The notes under the pieces: generated by a model
The model's database searches: none
What the model was told of the DNA's origin: nothing
What the model saw: only the letters and a program-made list of their open reading frames with translations
Assembly: GCF_036898465.1 (NCBI RefSeq)
Contig: NZ_JARUMJ010000001.1
Coordinates: 2,728,001 to 2,792,000, forward strand
Direction of reading: 5' to 3'
Length of the DNA stretch: 64,000 nucleotides
Source of the DNA: Streptomyces sp. B21-105
GTDB taxonomy: Bacteria; Actinomycetota; Actinomycetes; Streptomycetales; Streptomycetaceae
In this document: piece after piece, positions 1-8,420 of the stretch
How positions within the stretch are numbered: position 1 is the stretch's first letter
How the letters are laid out: each line of letters opens with the position of its first letter
Translations under genes and position numbers: made by a program

Positions 1-227
1 CCGAGCGGATCGCCTCGCTGGATTCCGTGAGCGAGGTCTTCTCCGTGACGGGGACCTACGACCTCATCGCGATGGTCCGGGTGAAGCAGCACGAGGACCT
101 CGCCGAGGTCATCCCGGGCAGCATCAGCAAGATCCCCGGGGTCGAGGGGACGGACACCCACGTCGCGTTCCGCACGTACTCACAACACGACCTCGAAGCC
201 GCGTTCGCCATCGGGCTGGACTCGTAG
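1..227 (+). CDS. Lrp/AsnC-type ligand-binding (RAM) domain protein, 5' end missing
   Basis: The reading frame enters from the left edge (first complete codon at position 3) and ends at TAG 225-227, giving the last 74 residues. The sequence SVTGTYDLIAMVRVK followed by a GVEGTDTHVAFRTY strand is the alpha/beta ligand-binding fold found at the C-terminus of Lrp/AsnC regulators. Streptomyces also carry stand-alone copies of about 80-95 residues without a DNA-binding domain. The missing start prevents deciding whether this is a full regulator or a stand-alone sensor domain; from memory of the S. coelicolor counterpart I favour the stand-alone form. Confidence 0.8.
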   Translation, partial: ERIASLDSVSEVFSVTGTYDLIAMVRVKQHEDLAEVIPGSISKIPGVEGTDTHVAFRTYSQHDLEAAFAIGLDS

Positions 228-557
228 GGGGCGGGGGGGCTGCGCAGTTCCCCGCGGATGGGCTCCGCCCCGGGTACGGGGGGCGCCGTTGCTCCCGGCC
301 GCCCGGGGCGCGGGTGCGGTCGGGTTGGGCGCGCAGGTCACCGCGCCCCTGAAGGGGTTGCCCCCGGTCCCGGATGCAGAGGAGCCGTCGGCCCCGGCGC
401 CCAGGCAGGGGCATCCGCGGGCCGCGCACGGGTGCGGGTGCGGTCGGGCCGGGCGCGCCCCTGAGGGGGTTGCCCCCGGCCCTCGCCGGAGCAGGCGCCG
501 TCTCGCACGGGGCGGCCTGGTCCGCCCCCCCTCACAGAGGGGCCGTCGTTCGCGGGG
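228..557. other. Intergenic region between convergent genes with dispersed-repeat sequence
   Basis: No convincing gene. It contains the 15-mer GCGCAGTTCCCCGCG (242-256), which recurs exactly at 38676-38690, and two imperfect direct copies of a GC-rich block (305-371 and 431-486) sharing GTGCGGTCGGG and GGGTTGCCCCCGG. Open frames through it are products of GC-rich composition. The self-complementary G/C blocks could help terminate both convergent transcripts. Confidence 0.5.
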
Positions 558-1922
558 TCAGGTCAGGGCCGGGACGCAGCGGCCGTCTTCTGTGCGGTAC
601 TGCCACTTCGCTCCGTCGGTCACCAGTTCCCGGACCGCGGTCACGAAGCGTTCGACGTGCTCGTCGGGCGTGCCCGCGCCGAAGCTCACGCGGATGGCGT
701 TGAGGGACTTCTCGCCCGGAGCCGCCTCGGGGGCGCCGCACTCGCCCTGCGTCTCGGGGGCGCCGCCCAGGAGGGTGCGGACCAGGGGGTGGGCGCAGAA
801 GAGGCCGTCGCGGACGCCGATGCCGTACTCGGCGGACAGGGCCGCGGCGAAGTGCGAGCTGTTCCAGCCCTCGACGACGAAGGAGATCACGCCGACGCGC
901 GGGGCGTCGTCGCCGAAGAGGGAGAGGACCCGGACCTGCGGGACCTCCGCGAGGCCGGTGCGCACCTTCTCGATCAGGCGCCGTTCGCGCGCGACCAGGG
1001 CGTCGAAGCCGGCCTCGGTGAGGGCCCGGCAGGCGGACGCGATGGAGTAGGCGCCGATCACGTTCGGGGAGCCGGCCTCGTGGCGGGCCGCACTCTCGTG
1101 CCACTCCACGTCCACGCCCCCGTCCTCGCGCCGGGTGACCTTGCGACTGGCGCCGCCGCCCGCGAGGTAGGGGTCCGCCGCGACCAGCCAGTCCGCGCGG
1201 CCGGCCAGCACGCCGGAGCCGAAGGGGGCGTACAGCTTGTGGCCGGAGAAGGCGATCCAGTCGACGTCGAGATCCTGGACCGACACCGGGTGGTGCGGGG
1301 CCAGCTGGGCGGCGTCCAGGACGATCCGGGCGCCGTGGGCGTGCGCCGCCGCCGCCAGCTCGCGCACCGGCCACAGCTCGCCGGTGACGTTCGAGGCGCC
1401 GGTGACGCAGACCAGCGCCGGGCCGTGCGGGTCGCGGGCCGCGAGGGCCCGCTCCAGGGTCCGTACGGCCTGGCCCGGGGTGCGCGGGGCGTCGAGACAG
1501 GTGACCCGGGCGTCCTGCCACGGCAGCAGGGCCGCGTGGTGCTCGGTCTCGAAGACGAAGACCTGGCAGTCGGCGGGCAGGGCACGTGCCAGCAGGTTGA
1601 GGGAGTCCGTCGTCGAGCGGGTGAAGACCAGCTGGTCGTCGGGACGGCAGTCGAGGAACTCGGCGACGGTCCCGCGGGCGTTCTCGAAGAGGTCCGTCGA
1701 GAGCTGGGAGAGGTAGCCGGCGCCGCGGTGCACGCTGCCGTAGTACGGGGCGTAGGCGGCGACGTCGTCCCAGACGCGCTGGAGGGCGGGGGCGCTGGCC
1801 GCGTAGTCGAGGGCCGCGTAGGCGACCTCGCCGCCGGTGACGAGCGGGACGGTGACATCCCGTCCCAGAACGTCCAGCGGGGCACAAACAGGGCGGACGA
1901 CGGCAGCGGTGGAGAGGGACAT
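558..1922 (-). CDS. Class V aminotransferase, group II cysteine desulfurase-like, under SAM-IV riboswitch
   Basis: A 454-residue PLP enzyme of fold type I. The Schiff-base lysine is Lys229 in SGHKLYAPFG, the cofactor aspartate is Asp203 in VLDAAQ, and Cys376 in RDGLFCAHP matches the RxGxxCAxP loop that holds the catalytic cysteine in SufS/CsdA-type desulfurases. These residues suggest release of sulfur (or an equivalent group) from cysteine or a related amino acid. Start ATG at 1922 has a GGGAG ribosome site. It is monocistronic, followed by the left-hand convergent gene. A long leader upstream holds a SAM-IV aptamer, so expression should respond to S-adenosylmethionine, which ties it to sulfur amino acid metabolism. 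The exact substrate is not shown by sequence. Confidence 0.85.
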   Translation of the reverse strand: MSLSTAAVVRPVCAPLDVLGRDVTVPLVTGGEVAYAALDYAASAPALQRVWDDVAAYAPYYGSVHRGAGYLSQLSTDLFENARGTVAEFLDCRPDDQLVFTRSTTDSLNLLARALPADCQVFVFETEHHAALLPWQDARVTCLDAPRTPGQAVRTLERALAARDPHGPALVCVTGASNVTGELWPVRELAAAAHAHGARIVLDAAQLAPHHPVSVQDLDVDWIAFSGHKLYAPFGSGVLAGRADWLVAADPYLAGGGASRKVTRREDGGVDVEWHESAARHEAGSPNVIGAYSIASACRALTEAGFDALVARERRLIEKVRTGLAEVPQVRVLSLFGDDAPRVGVISFVVEGWNSSHFAAALSAEYGIGVRDGLFCAHPLVRTLLGGAPETQGECGAPEAAPGEKSLNAIRVSFGAGTPDEHVERFVTAVRELVTDGAKWQYRTEDGRCVPALT

Positions 1923-2023
1923 GGCGAACTCCCGTGAGAGGAAAGGGGGACCGCCGTGCGAGCGGCGTGGCTCGAGCACGGTGGAAGGGTGGGAAAGGGT
2001 GTGCGGAGGCGGGGCTCGACGCC

Positions 2024-2044
2024 CTAGCGCATTCGCTTGCTCAC
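2024..2044 (-). CDS. Candidate 6-codon leader ORF (VSKRMR) downstream of the riboswitch
   Basis: GTG AGC AAG CGA ATG CGC TAG lies between the aptamer and the aminotransferase. A GGGAG site sits 7 nt upstream of the GTG, partly paired in a GGAG-tct-CTCC stem. Its position in the expression platform suggests translation could couple to gene control, but this is inference; six codons carry little statistical weight. Confidence 0.3.
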   Translation of the reverse strand: MSKRMR

Positions 2045-2100
2045 AGGAGACTCCCTCGGACGACCCAGGACCCCTGGCGTTCTCACTCGAAAGAGTGCGA

Positions 2101-2219
2101 GGGATCCGCGCTTGCCGTGGACCTCGCTGCCCACAGCCTGGTCTTCACCCGGGGCACCCCGCCACGGACGGAGGGTTGCCGGACAGTCGGCCGGGGCCTC
2201 ATGACTGTCACTCATGACC
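2101..2219 (-). ncRNA. SAM-IV riboswitch aptamer
   Basis: Read on the minus strand, the element begins GGTCATGAGTGACAG. It contains the conserved core GGCAACCCTCC and GGGGTGCCCCGGGTGA, closes the P1 helix with GACC, and ends with the 3' pseudoknot segment CGGCAAGCGCGG. Order and sequence fit the actinobacterial SAM-IV class as I remember its published consensus. It starts about 3 nt after the predicted transcription start and precedes the desulfurase-like gene by 178 nt. A CACTC-tttc-GAGTG stem and a CCAGG-ggt-CCTGG stem follow and may be the expression platform. Confidence 0.92.
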
Positions 2220-2228
2220 TGATACAGG

Positions 2229-2258
2229 AAACTACGCGAGCCGATCACGGTCCCGCAA
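2229..2258 (-). promoter_or_regulatory. Candidate promoter for the riboswitch transcript
   Basis: Minus-strand hexamers TTGCGG (2258-2253) and TAGTTT (2234-2229) are separated by 18 nt and would start RNA near 2222, just before the SAM-IV aptamer. The -35 lies inside the adjacent 44-bp tandem repeat. Confidence 0.45.
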
Positions 2259-2326
2259 CCCGTGTCCGGATGGCGGGACCGCAGCCGATCACGGTCCCGC
2301 AACCCGTGTCCGGATGGCGGGACCGC
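2240..2326. repeat. Two perfect 44-bp tandem units, each forming a hairpin (likely trpD terminator)
   Basis: The unit starting GCCGATCACGGTCCCGC occurs at 2240-2283 and 2284-2326 without mismatch. Each copy has 9-bp arms CGGTCCCGC/GCGGGACCG (2248-2256 with 2273-2281; 2292-2300 with 2317-2325) around a 16-nt loop. The pair lies directly after trpD, so it probably terminates that transcript; the duplication gives two consecutive hairpins. Confidence 0.8.
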
Positions 2327-2338
2327 GTCTCATGGGCG

Positions 2339-3403
2339 TCAGGCGTTGCTGGCGGCCACCCAGCGCTCCAGCGCCCGCTTGGCCGCCCCGGAGTCCAGCG
2401 ACTGAGCGGCTCGTGCCATGCCGGCCCGGATCTCCTCGGCCAGCGTCCCGCCGCCCGGCTCGAGCGCCACGAGCGCCGCCGCCGAGTTCAGCAGCACGGC
2501 GTCCCGCACCGGGCCGCGCTCGCCCTCCAGCAGACGGCGGGCGACCTCCGCGTTGTACGAGGGGTCCCCGCCCCGCAGTGCCTCGACCGGCACCAGCTCG
2601 AGGCCGACGTCGCGCGGGTCGAAGGTCTCCTCGGTGACCTTGCCGTCGCGCACCACCCACACGTGGGAGGTGGCCGTGGTGGTCAGCTCGTCGAGGCCGT
2701 CGTCGCCCCGGAAGACCAGGGAGGAGTTGCCGCGCTCGGCGAAGACACCCGCGACGACCGGCGCCATGAGCGGATCGGCGACGCCGACGGCCTGCGCCCG
2801 CACCTTGGCGGGATTGGTCAGCGGGCCGAGGATGTTGAACACCGTGCGGATGCCCAACTGGCCTCGCGCCGCGCCGACATGACGCAGCGCCGGATGGAAC
2901 TTGATCGCGAAGCAGAAGGTGATCCCGGCCTCCTGCGCCACCTCGGCCACCCGGCGCGGGGTCAGCTCCAGATTGACGCCGAGCTTCTCCAGCACGTCCG
3001 AGGCGCCGGACGCGGAGGACGCGGCCCGGTTGCCGTGCTTGACGACCGTCGCGCCGGCCCCGGCCACGACGATCGCCGACATCGTGGAGATGTTGACCGT
3101 CTTCGCGCCGTCGCCGCCCGTGCCGACGACGTCGACGGTCGGCCCCGGCACCTCGATCAGGTTGGCGTGCTCGTACATCGCCCGGACCAGCCCGTTGATC
3201 TCCTCGACGGTCTCGCCCTTGGCCCGCAGCGCCACCACGAACCCGGCGATCTGCGCGTCGGTCGCCTCGCCGCGCATGATCCGGTCCAGCGCCCAGAACG
3301 TGGCGTCCGCGCCCTGGTCACGGCCGTACAGCAGGCCGTTCAGCACCTCGGGCCAGGAACGGCCCGCCGCGGTGTCGCCTCCAGCGGGGGTCACAGCGCT
3401 CAT
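2339..3403 (-). CDS. trpD: Anthranilate phosphoribosyltransferase
   Basis: TrpD (354 aa) transfers phosphoribose from PRPP to anthranilate, the second step of tryptophan synthesis from chorismate, in the cytoplasm. The glycine-rich PRPP loop GTGGDG is at residues 94-99 and KHGNRAASS, which contacts anthranilate and PRPP, at about 122-130. Length is normal. The ATG at 3403 (AGGAG 6 nt upstream) is preferred over a longer frame opening further upstream. The gene stands alone, not in a trp operon, downstream of qcrB and separated from it by a strong terminator, so it probably has its own promoter in the 126-bp gap. No attenuator is visible. Confidence 0.95.
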   Translation of the reverse strand: MSAVTPAGGDTAAGRSWPEVLNGLLYGRDQGADATFWALDRIMRGEATDAQIAGFVVALRAKGETVEEINGLVRAMYEHANLIEVPGPTVDVVGTGGDGAKTVNISTMSAIVVAGAGATVVKHGNRAASSASGASDVLEKLGVNLELTPRRVAEVAQEAGITFCFAIKFHPALRHVGAARGQLGIRTVFNILGPLTNPAKVRAQAVGVADPLMAPVVAGVFAERGNSSLVFRGDDGLDELTTTATSHVWVVRDGKVTEETFDPRDVGLELVPVEALRGGDPSYNAEVARRLLEGERGPVRDAVLLNSAAALVALEPGGGTLAEEIRAGMARAAQSLDSGAAKRALERWVAASNA

Positions 3404-3466
3404 AGCCGCTCCTGCGTGTGTCGTAGAACAGAGTGAACCCCACCCTATCCAGCCCGCGGGCACGGC

Positions 3467-3501
3467 AAAGGGCCCCGTCCGACAACCGGACGGGGCCCCT
3501 T
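3467..3501 (-). terminator. Strong hairpin after qcrB
   Basis: GGGCCCCGTCCG (3470-3481) pairs with CGGACGGGGCCC (3487-3498), a 12-bp GC stem with a 5-nt loop, 29 bp past the qcrB stop on the minus strand. Confidence 0.8.
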
Positions 3502-3529
3502 CTACCGTGGCGTGGCGACGCCTTTGCGA

Positions 3530-5185
3530 TCAGTGGTGGCCGTGGCCGCTCGTGATCTCCTTGTACTCCTCGACGGTGGGCTTCGGGATCTGCTGGTCCT
3601 CGCCGAAGTACGCTCCGCTGATCTTGGCGCGGAGCTTCTCCTTGCCCGTCACCTTGCGCTCGACGCCGTTCTCGTCGACCGTGGCGCCGATCGCGGCCGG
3701 CTCGTACTGCTCGTGCGCGGTGAGCGTGTGCAGCTGCTCCTGGCTGAGCGGCTCGTGGATCTCGATGAACTCACCGTGCGGCAGGCGCTTGATGGTGCCG
3801 GTCTCCCGGCCGTGCAGCACCTTGTCCCGGTCACGGCGCTGCAGACCGAGGCAGATCCGCTTGGTGAGGATGTACGCGATGACCGGTCCGGCGAAGAAGA
3901 AGATCCGGACGAACCAGGTGATCGAGTTGATCGACAGGTGGAAGTGGGTGGCCCACAGGTCGTTGCCACCGCCGACCAGCGTGATCATGTACATCGTGAC
4001 CCAGGCGACGCCGAGCGCCGTACGGGTCGGCGCGTTGCGCGGGCGGTCCAGGATGTGGTGCTCGCGCTTGTCGCCGGTGACCCAGGCCTCGATGAACGGG
4101 TACATCGCCAGCGCCGCGAGGACCACGCCGAACAGGACCAGCGGGATGAACACGCCGAGGACGAGCGTGTGACCCCAGAGGTTGATCTCCCAGCCCGGCA
4201 TGAAGCGGATCAGGCCTTCGGCGAAGCCCATGTACCAGTCCGGCTGGGCGCCGGTCGACACCTGGTCCGGACGGTAGGGGCCCATCGCCCAGATCGGGTT
4301 GATCTGCGCGATCGCCGCGATGACCGCGATGACGCCGAAGACCAGGAAGAAGAAGCCTCCGGCCTTGGCCATGTACACCGGCAGCAGCGGCATGCCGACG
4401 ACGTTCTTGTTGCTCTTTCCGGGGCCCGCGAACTGCGTGTGCTTGTGGTAGAAGACCAGGATCAGGTGGCCCACCACCAGGCCCAGCATGATGCCGGGCA
4501 GCAGCAGGATGTGGATCGAGTAGAACCGCGCCACGAAGTCGTGGCCGGGGAACTCGCCGCCGAAGAGGAAGAACGAGATGTACGTGCCGACGACCGGCGT
4601 CGCCAGGATCGCGCCCTGCGTGAAGCGCACACCGGTGCCCGAGAGCAGGTCGTCCGGGAGCGAGTAACCGGTGAACCCGGTGAACATGCCGAGCACGAAC
4701 AGCAGGAAGCCGAACAGCCAGTTGACCTCACGCGGCTTGCGGAACGCACCCGTGAAGAACACGCGCATCATGTGCACGAACATGCCGGCGAGGAAGATCA
4801 GCGCCGCCCAGTGGTGGATCTGCCGGATGAGCAGACCGCCGCGCACGTCGAAGGAGATGTGCAGGGTCGAGCTGAACGCCTCGGACATCAGCTGTCCCTG
4901 GAGCGGGACGTAGCTGCCGTGGTACTCCACCTCGTTCATCGACGGGTGGAAGAACAGCGTCAGATACACACCCGTCAGGATGATGATGATGAAGCTGTAC
5001 AAGCACACTTCGCCGAGCATGAACGACCAGTGGTCGGGGAAGATCTTGCGCATGTTGGCCTTGGCCAGGGAGTAGATCCCCAGCCGGCCGTCGGCCCAGT
5101 CGGCGATCCGCTCGCCCGCCGGAGCCTTCCCGCGTACGCGGGACTCGTTGGGCTCGTTGCTCTCGTGGTTCTCTGTGGTGCTCAT
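3530..5185 (-). CDS. qcrB: Ubiquinol/menaquinol-cytochrome c reductase, cytochrome b subunit
   Basis: QcrB (551 aa) is the membrane diheme subunit of the actinobacterial bc1 complex, oxidising menaquinol at the Qo site and passing electrons to the Rieske protein and to hemes bL/bH. Visible: multiple membrane helices, heme-binding histidines in HHWAALIFLAGMFVH and in YSIHILLLPGIMLGLVVGHL, and PDWY, the actinobacterial form of the Qo PEWY motif. The long C-terminal extension (about 120 charged residues) is typical of the actinobacterial bc1-aa3 supercomplex. The ATG overlaps the qcrA stop as ATGA, indicating translational coupling. Last gene of the minus-strand ctaE-qcrCAB run. Confidence 0.96.
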   Translation of the reverse strand: MSTTENHESNEPNESRVRGKAPAGERIADWADGRLGIYSLAKANMRKIFPDHWSFMLGEVCLYSFIIIILTGVYLTLFFHPSMNEVEYHGSYVPLQGQLMSEAFSSTLHISFDVRGGLLIRQIHHWAALIFLAGMFVHMMRVFFTGAFRKPREVNWLFGFLLFVLGMFTGFTGYSLPDDLLSGTGVRFTQGAILATPVVGTYISFFLFGGEFPGHDFVARFYSIHILLLPGIMLGLVVGHLILVFYHKHTQFAGPGKSNKNVVGMPLLPVYMAKAGGFFFLVFGVIAVIAAIAQINPIWAMGPYRPDQVSTGAQPDWYMGFAEGLIRFMPGWEINLWGHTLVLGVFIPLVLFGVVLAALAMYPFIEAWVTGDKREHHILDRPRNAPTRTALGVAWVTMYMITLVGGGNDLWATHFHLSINSITWFVRIFFFAGPVIAYILTKRICLGLQRRDRDKVLHGRETGTIKRLPHGEFIEIHEPLSQEQLHTLTAHEQYEPAAIGATVDENGVERKVTGKEKLRAKISGAYFGEDQQIPKPTVEEYKEITSGHGHH

Positions 5186-6240
5186 CCGCGCTCCCAGAAA
5201 GCAGGACCGACGGGCTCCTCGAAGTCGCCGTGCGCCTCGAGGTAGCCCTCGTCGTTCACGCCGATGCGCAGCTGCGGCAGGGCGTGACCGGCGGGACCGA
5301 AGATCACTCGGGCGCCGTCGGAGAGGTCGAAGGTGGACTGGTGGCAGGGGCACAGCACGTGGTGCGTCTGCTGCTCGTACAGGGAGATCGGGCAACCGAC
5401 GTGGGTGCAGATCTTCGAGTACGCCACGATGCCGTCGTGCGACCACTCGAGCTCGCGCTTGTCCTTGATGTTCTCCGGCTGCAGCCGGACGATCATCAGG
5501 GCCGCCTTGGCGATCTCGTTCTGGAAGTCCTCGTCGTGCTCCTCCAGGCCCTCGGGCTTGGCGAAGGTGAGAGAACCGACCGCGACGTCCGAGGGACGCA
5601 GCGGCTCGTTCGTGTTCATGTTGACGAGCAGCTTGCCCTTCGCCCACAGCGTGTGCCGCAGCTTGTCCCCGGGCAGCGGGCCGAGGTCGCGCAGCAGCAC
5701 GACGCCGGAGAGCGGCACCAGGGCGACCGCGCCGAACAGCGTGTTGCGGATCAGCTTGCGGCGGCCGAACGCGGACTCCTTGGCGCCCTGCCGGAAGTCC
5801 GCGTGGACCTTGGCGCGGACCTCGGGGTCGGCGGCGATCGGGTGACGCTCGTCGGCGACCTCCACGTCCGACATCAGGGTGCGGGCCCAGTGGACCGCGC
5901 CGGCGCCGATGGTGAACAGCGCCGTGCCCAGCGTCAGACCCAGCGCGAAGTTCAGCGCGCTGAGGTGGCCGATCGGGAAAACGAAGATCGACTTGTCGGC
6001 GGGGATCGCCACGAACGAGGCGATGAAACCGACGGTGGCGAGCATCGACAGCGTGAACAGGAAGGCGACGGCACGCTCGGACCGCTTGGCGGCCCGCTCG
6101 TCGATGTCCTGGACGCGGTGCTCGTGGGGCGGCAGACCGGGGTCCGCGAACGGGTTCTGCTCGTCCGCGACGTCCACCGCGCCGTGCGCGTGGCCCTGCT
6201 CTACGGGCAGGTTCTCTTCTGGAATGTCTTGGCTACTCAT
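5182..6240 (-). CDS. qcrA: Rieske [2Fe-2S] iron-sulfur subunit of bc1 complex
   Basis: QcrA (352 aa) carries electrons from menaquinol to the cytochrome c subunit. The Rieske box is complete: Cys278 and His280 (CTHVGC), Cys297 and His300 (CPCH) bind the cluster, with Cys283 and Cys299 forming the expected disulfide. Unlike the single anchor of proteobacterial Rieske proteins, the N-terminal half has three hydrophobic segments (about 58-78, 92-116, 168-184), the actinobacterial arrangement. ATG at 6240 overlaps the qcrC stop (ATGA), and its own stop overlaps qcrB. Needs [2Fe-2S] assembly, plausibly served by the Fe-S genes elsewhere in the window. Confidence 0.96.
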   Translation of the reverse strand: MSSQDIPEENLPVEQGHAHGAVDVADEQNPFADPGLPPHEHRVQDIDERAAKRSERAVAFLFTLSMLATVGFIASFVAIPADKSIFVFPIGHLSALNFALGLTLGTALFTIGAGAVHWARTLMSDVEVADERHPIAADPEVRAKVHADFRQGAKESAFGRRKLIRNTLFGAVALVPLSGVVLLRDLGPLPGDKLRHTLWAKGKLLVNMNTNEPLRPSDVAVGSLTFAKPEGLEEHDEDFQNEIAKAALMIVRLQPENIKDKRELEWSHDGIVAYSKICTHVGCPISLYEQQTHHVLCPCHQSTFDLSDGARVIFGPAGHALPQLRIGVNDEGYLEAHGDFEEPVGPAFWERG

Positions 6241-7049
6241 GACTTCTTGGCCTTTGCGGTCCGAGCGGCGACCCAGACGGCGACCGCGATCAGGGCGCCG
6301 AGTCCGAAGATCCAGGCGAACAGACCCTCACTGACCGGCCCGAGGCCGCCCAGCTCCAGACCACCGGGGTTCTCGGTGTCGCTGCTGTTGACCGCGTGCA
6401 GGTACGCGATGATGTCCTTCTTGTTCTGCTCCGACAGGGTGGTGTCGGGGAAGGAGGGCATGTTCTGCGGGCCGGTCTGCATGGCCTCGTAGATGTGCTT
6501 CGGGTCCACGTCCTCGAGGGTCGGAGCGAACTTGCCCTTCGTCAGGGCGCCGCCCTTGCCGGTGAAGTTGTGGCACTGAGCGCAGTTGGTGCGGAACAGG
6601 TCGCCGCCCTTGGCGATGTCCGCGCCCTCCGGGCCGTACTCGGCCTCGGTCGGCACGGTCGGGCCGGCGCCCAGGGAGGCGACGTACGCGGCGAGCTGGT
6701 CGATCTGCGCCTGCGAGTAGATGTTCTTCTTCTTCACCACCTGCGGGCCCTGGGAGGTCGCCGCCGGCATGCGGCCGGAGCCGACCTGGAAGTCGACGGC
6801 CGCGGCGCCCACGCCGACCAGGCTCGGACCGTCGGAGCTGCCCTGACCGCCGGTGCCGTGGCAGCTGGCGCAGCCGACGGCATAGAGCTTCTTGCCCTCG
6901 TCGATGGCGAGGGACTGGGCGGTGTCGTCTGCCTGCGCCTTGCTCGCGGGCGCGAGCGCGGAGAACAGCCACCCTGTGCATGCCAGCGATAGGACTAGGA
7001 CGACGAGCGCCGCCAGCGGATGGCGTCGTCGTGCGGAGAGCTTTTTCAC
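6237..7049 (-). CDS. qcrC: Diheme cytochrome c subunit of bc1 complex
   Basis: QcrC (270 aa) replaces soluble cytochrome c in actinobacteria, linking bc1 directly to cytochrome aa3 oxidase on the outer membrane face. Two c-type heme sites are present, CASCH (60-64) and CAQCH (156-160), as are an N-terminal signal/anchor (about 10-35) and a C-terminal helix (about 240-262). Start is GTG at 7049 preceded by GGGG. Follows ctaE by 62 bp and overlaps qcrA by 4 bp. Confidence 0.96.
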   Translation of the reverse strand: MKKLSARRRHPLAALVVLVLSLACTGWLFSALAPASKAQADDTAQSLAIDEGKKLYAVGCASCHGTGGQGSSDGPSLVGVGAAAVDFQVGSGRMPAATSQGPQVVKKKNIYSQAQIDQLAAYVASLGAGPTVPTEAEYGPEGADIAKGGDLFRTNCAQCHNFTGKGGALTKGKFAPTLEDVDPKHIYEAMQTGPQNMPSFPDTTLSEQNKKDIIAYLHAVNSSDTENPGGLELGGLGPVSEGLFAWIFGLGALIAVAVWVAARTAKAKKS

Positions 7050-7111
7050 GGATTACCCCGGTGTCAGGATCTTCTGCGTCGATGCTTGTGGAGGTGCGGG
7101 AGCGGGCCCGG

Positions 7112-7732
7112 CTACTTGATCAGGTAGATCGTGGCGAAGAGGCCGATCCAGACGACATCGACGAAGTGCCAGTAGTAGGACACGACGATGGCCGCGGTCG
7201 CCTGCTCGTGGGTGAACCTCTTGGCCGCGTAGGTGCGCCCGAGGACGAACAGGAAGGCGATGAGGCCGCCCGTCACGTGCATGCCGTGGAAGCCGGTGGT
7301 CAGGTAGAACACCGAGCCGTACGGGTCGGAGGAGAGCGAGAGCCCGTCCTTCTTCACCAACTCCGTGTACTCGTAGATCTGACCGCCGATGAAGATCGCA
7401 CCCATGATGAAGGTGACGATGAACCACATCCTGAGCTTCTTCACGTCACCGCGCTCGGCGGCGAAGACGCCGAGCTGGCAGGTGAGGGAGGAGAGCACCA
7501 GGATCGTGGTGTTGGTGGCCGAGAACGGGAGGTTGAGTGCCTCGGCCATCTCCTTCCAGTGATCAGGACCCGTCACCGATCGCAGGGTGAAGTACATCGC
7601 GAAGAGGGCCGCGAAGAACATCAGCTCGGAGCTCAGCCAGATGATGGTTCCGACGCTGGTGAGGTTCGGCCGATTGACCGACGGGTGCGCGTGCCCGGTT
7701 TCTACTGTCGTTGCTGTCGCCACGACCGACAT
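7112..7732 (-). CDS. ctaE: Cytochrome c oxidase subunit III
   Basis: CtaE (206 aa) is the heme-copper oxidase subunit III, five hydrophobic helices with the conserved [16 protein letters not shown]-terminal helix and the FHGMHVTGG motif. It stabilises subunit I and its proton uptake. First gene of the minus-strand run into qcrC-qcrA-qcrB; the upstream 178 bp should hold the promoter shared with these, divergent from the receiver-like gene. ATG at 7732. Confidence 0.95.
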   Translation of the reverse strand: MSVVATATTVETGHAHPSVNRPNLTSVGTIIWLSSELMFFAALFAMYFTLRSVTGPDHWKEMAEALNLPFSATNTTILVLSSLTCQLGVFAAERGDVKKLRMWFIVTFIMGAIFIGGQIYEYTELVKKDGLSLSSDPYGSVFYLTTGFHGMHVTGGLIAFLFVLGRTYAAKRFTHEQATAAIVVSYYWHFVDVVWIGLFATIYLIK

Positions 7733-7910
7733 TATGTCGGTCCCTTATCCCGCCCTCACTCCGGGGGGTGCCGTTCGGAGTGTCAGCCCCGTGTGCAGGG
7801 CCCGGATGGTCCATCGAAGTGGTGTTCCGGGCGGTGTGGACGAGGTGGGTGAGGGAGTAGCATCCGCGGCAACTGTTCTGTCCGTACGACGCTGATGTCA
7901 CGGAGGAAGC

Positions 7911-8315
7911 ATGCAGGCGACCGCCACGGTGCTGGTCTACAGCGACGACGCCAACACGCGGGAGCAGGTGCGGCTCGCGACCGGGCGCAGGCCCGCGCCG
8001 GACGCCCCTGTGGTGGAGTTCGTGGAGTGCGCGACGGCCCCTGCGGTGCTGCGGGAGCTCGACAGGGGCGGCATCGACGTCGTCGTCCTCGACGGGGAGA
8101 CCGCGCCCATGGGCGGTATGGGTCTGTGCCGCCAGCTCAAGGACGAGATCTTCCGGTGCCCGCCGGTGCTGCTGCTCATCGGGCGGCCGCAGGACGCGTG
8201 GCTCGCGACCTGGAGCCGGGCGGACGCGGCTGTGACGCTGCCTGTGGAGCCCGTGGAGTTCGCGGGGGCGCTGGCCGCACTGCTGCGGACGAAGGCGCTG
8301 CAGCAGAGCGCGTAG
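7911..8315 (+). CDS. Response-regulator receiver-like protein lacking output domain
   Basis: 134 residues with CheY-like fold features: LVYSDDANT (acid pair Asp12/Asp13) and VVVLDGETAPMGG with Asp61 in the phosphoacceptor position. The lysine normally found after beta5 (KP) is absent: the corresponding stretch reads ADAAVTLPVEP. That suggests an atypical or non-phosphorylated receiver. No DNA-binding domain and no adjacent kinase. It has a good GGAGG site 4 nt before ATG 7911. It lies between ctaE and the transpeptidase inside the respiratory cluster. Function unknown. Confidence 0.7.
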   Translation: MQATATVLVYSDDANTREQVRLATGRRPAPDAPVVEFVECATAPAVLRELDRGGIDVVVLDGETAPMGGMGLCRQLKDEIFRCPPVLLLIGRPQDAWLATWSRADAAVTLPVEPVEFAGALAALLRTKALQQSA

Positions 8316-8420
8316 CGACTCGGGGACGCAGCGGCTCGGTGGCGGGGCGCGCGGCGATTCGGAGAGGGGCGATTCGGGGGGCGGGGCGCGGTTCGTCGTC
8401 GGCCTCGCGCCCCTGGTGGG

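Noticed and set aside
2339..3403. Antibiotic-cluster copy of trpD
   Set aside because: Neighbours are respiratory and primary metabolism genes, not peptide synthetases; it is the housekeeping copy.
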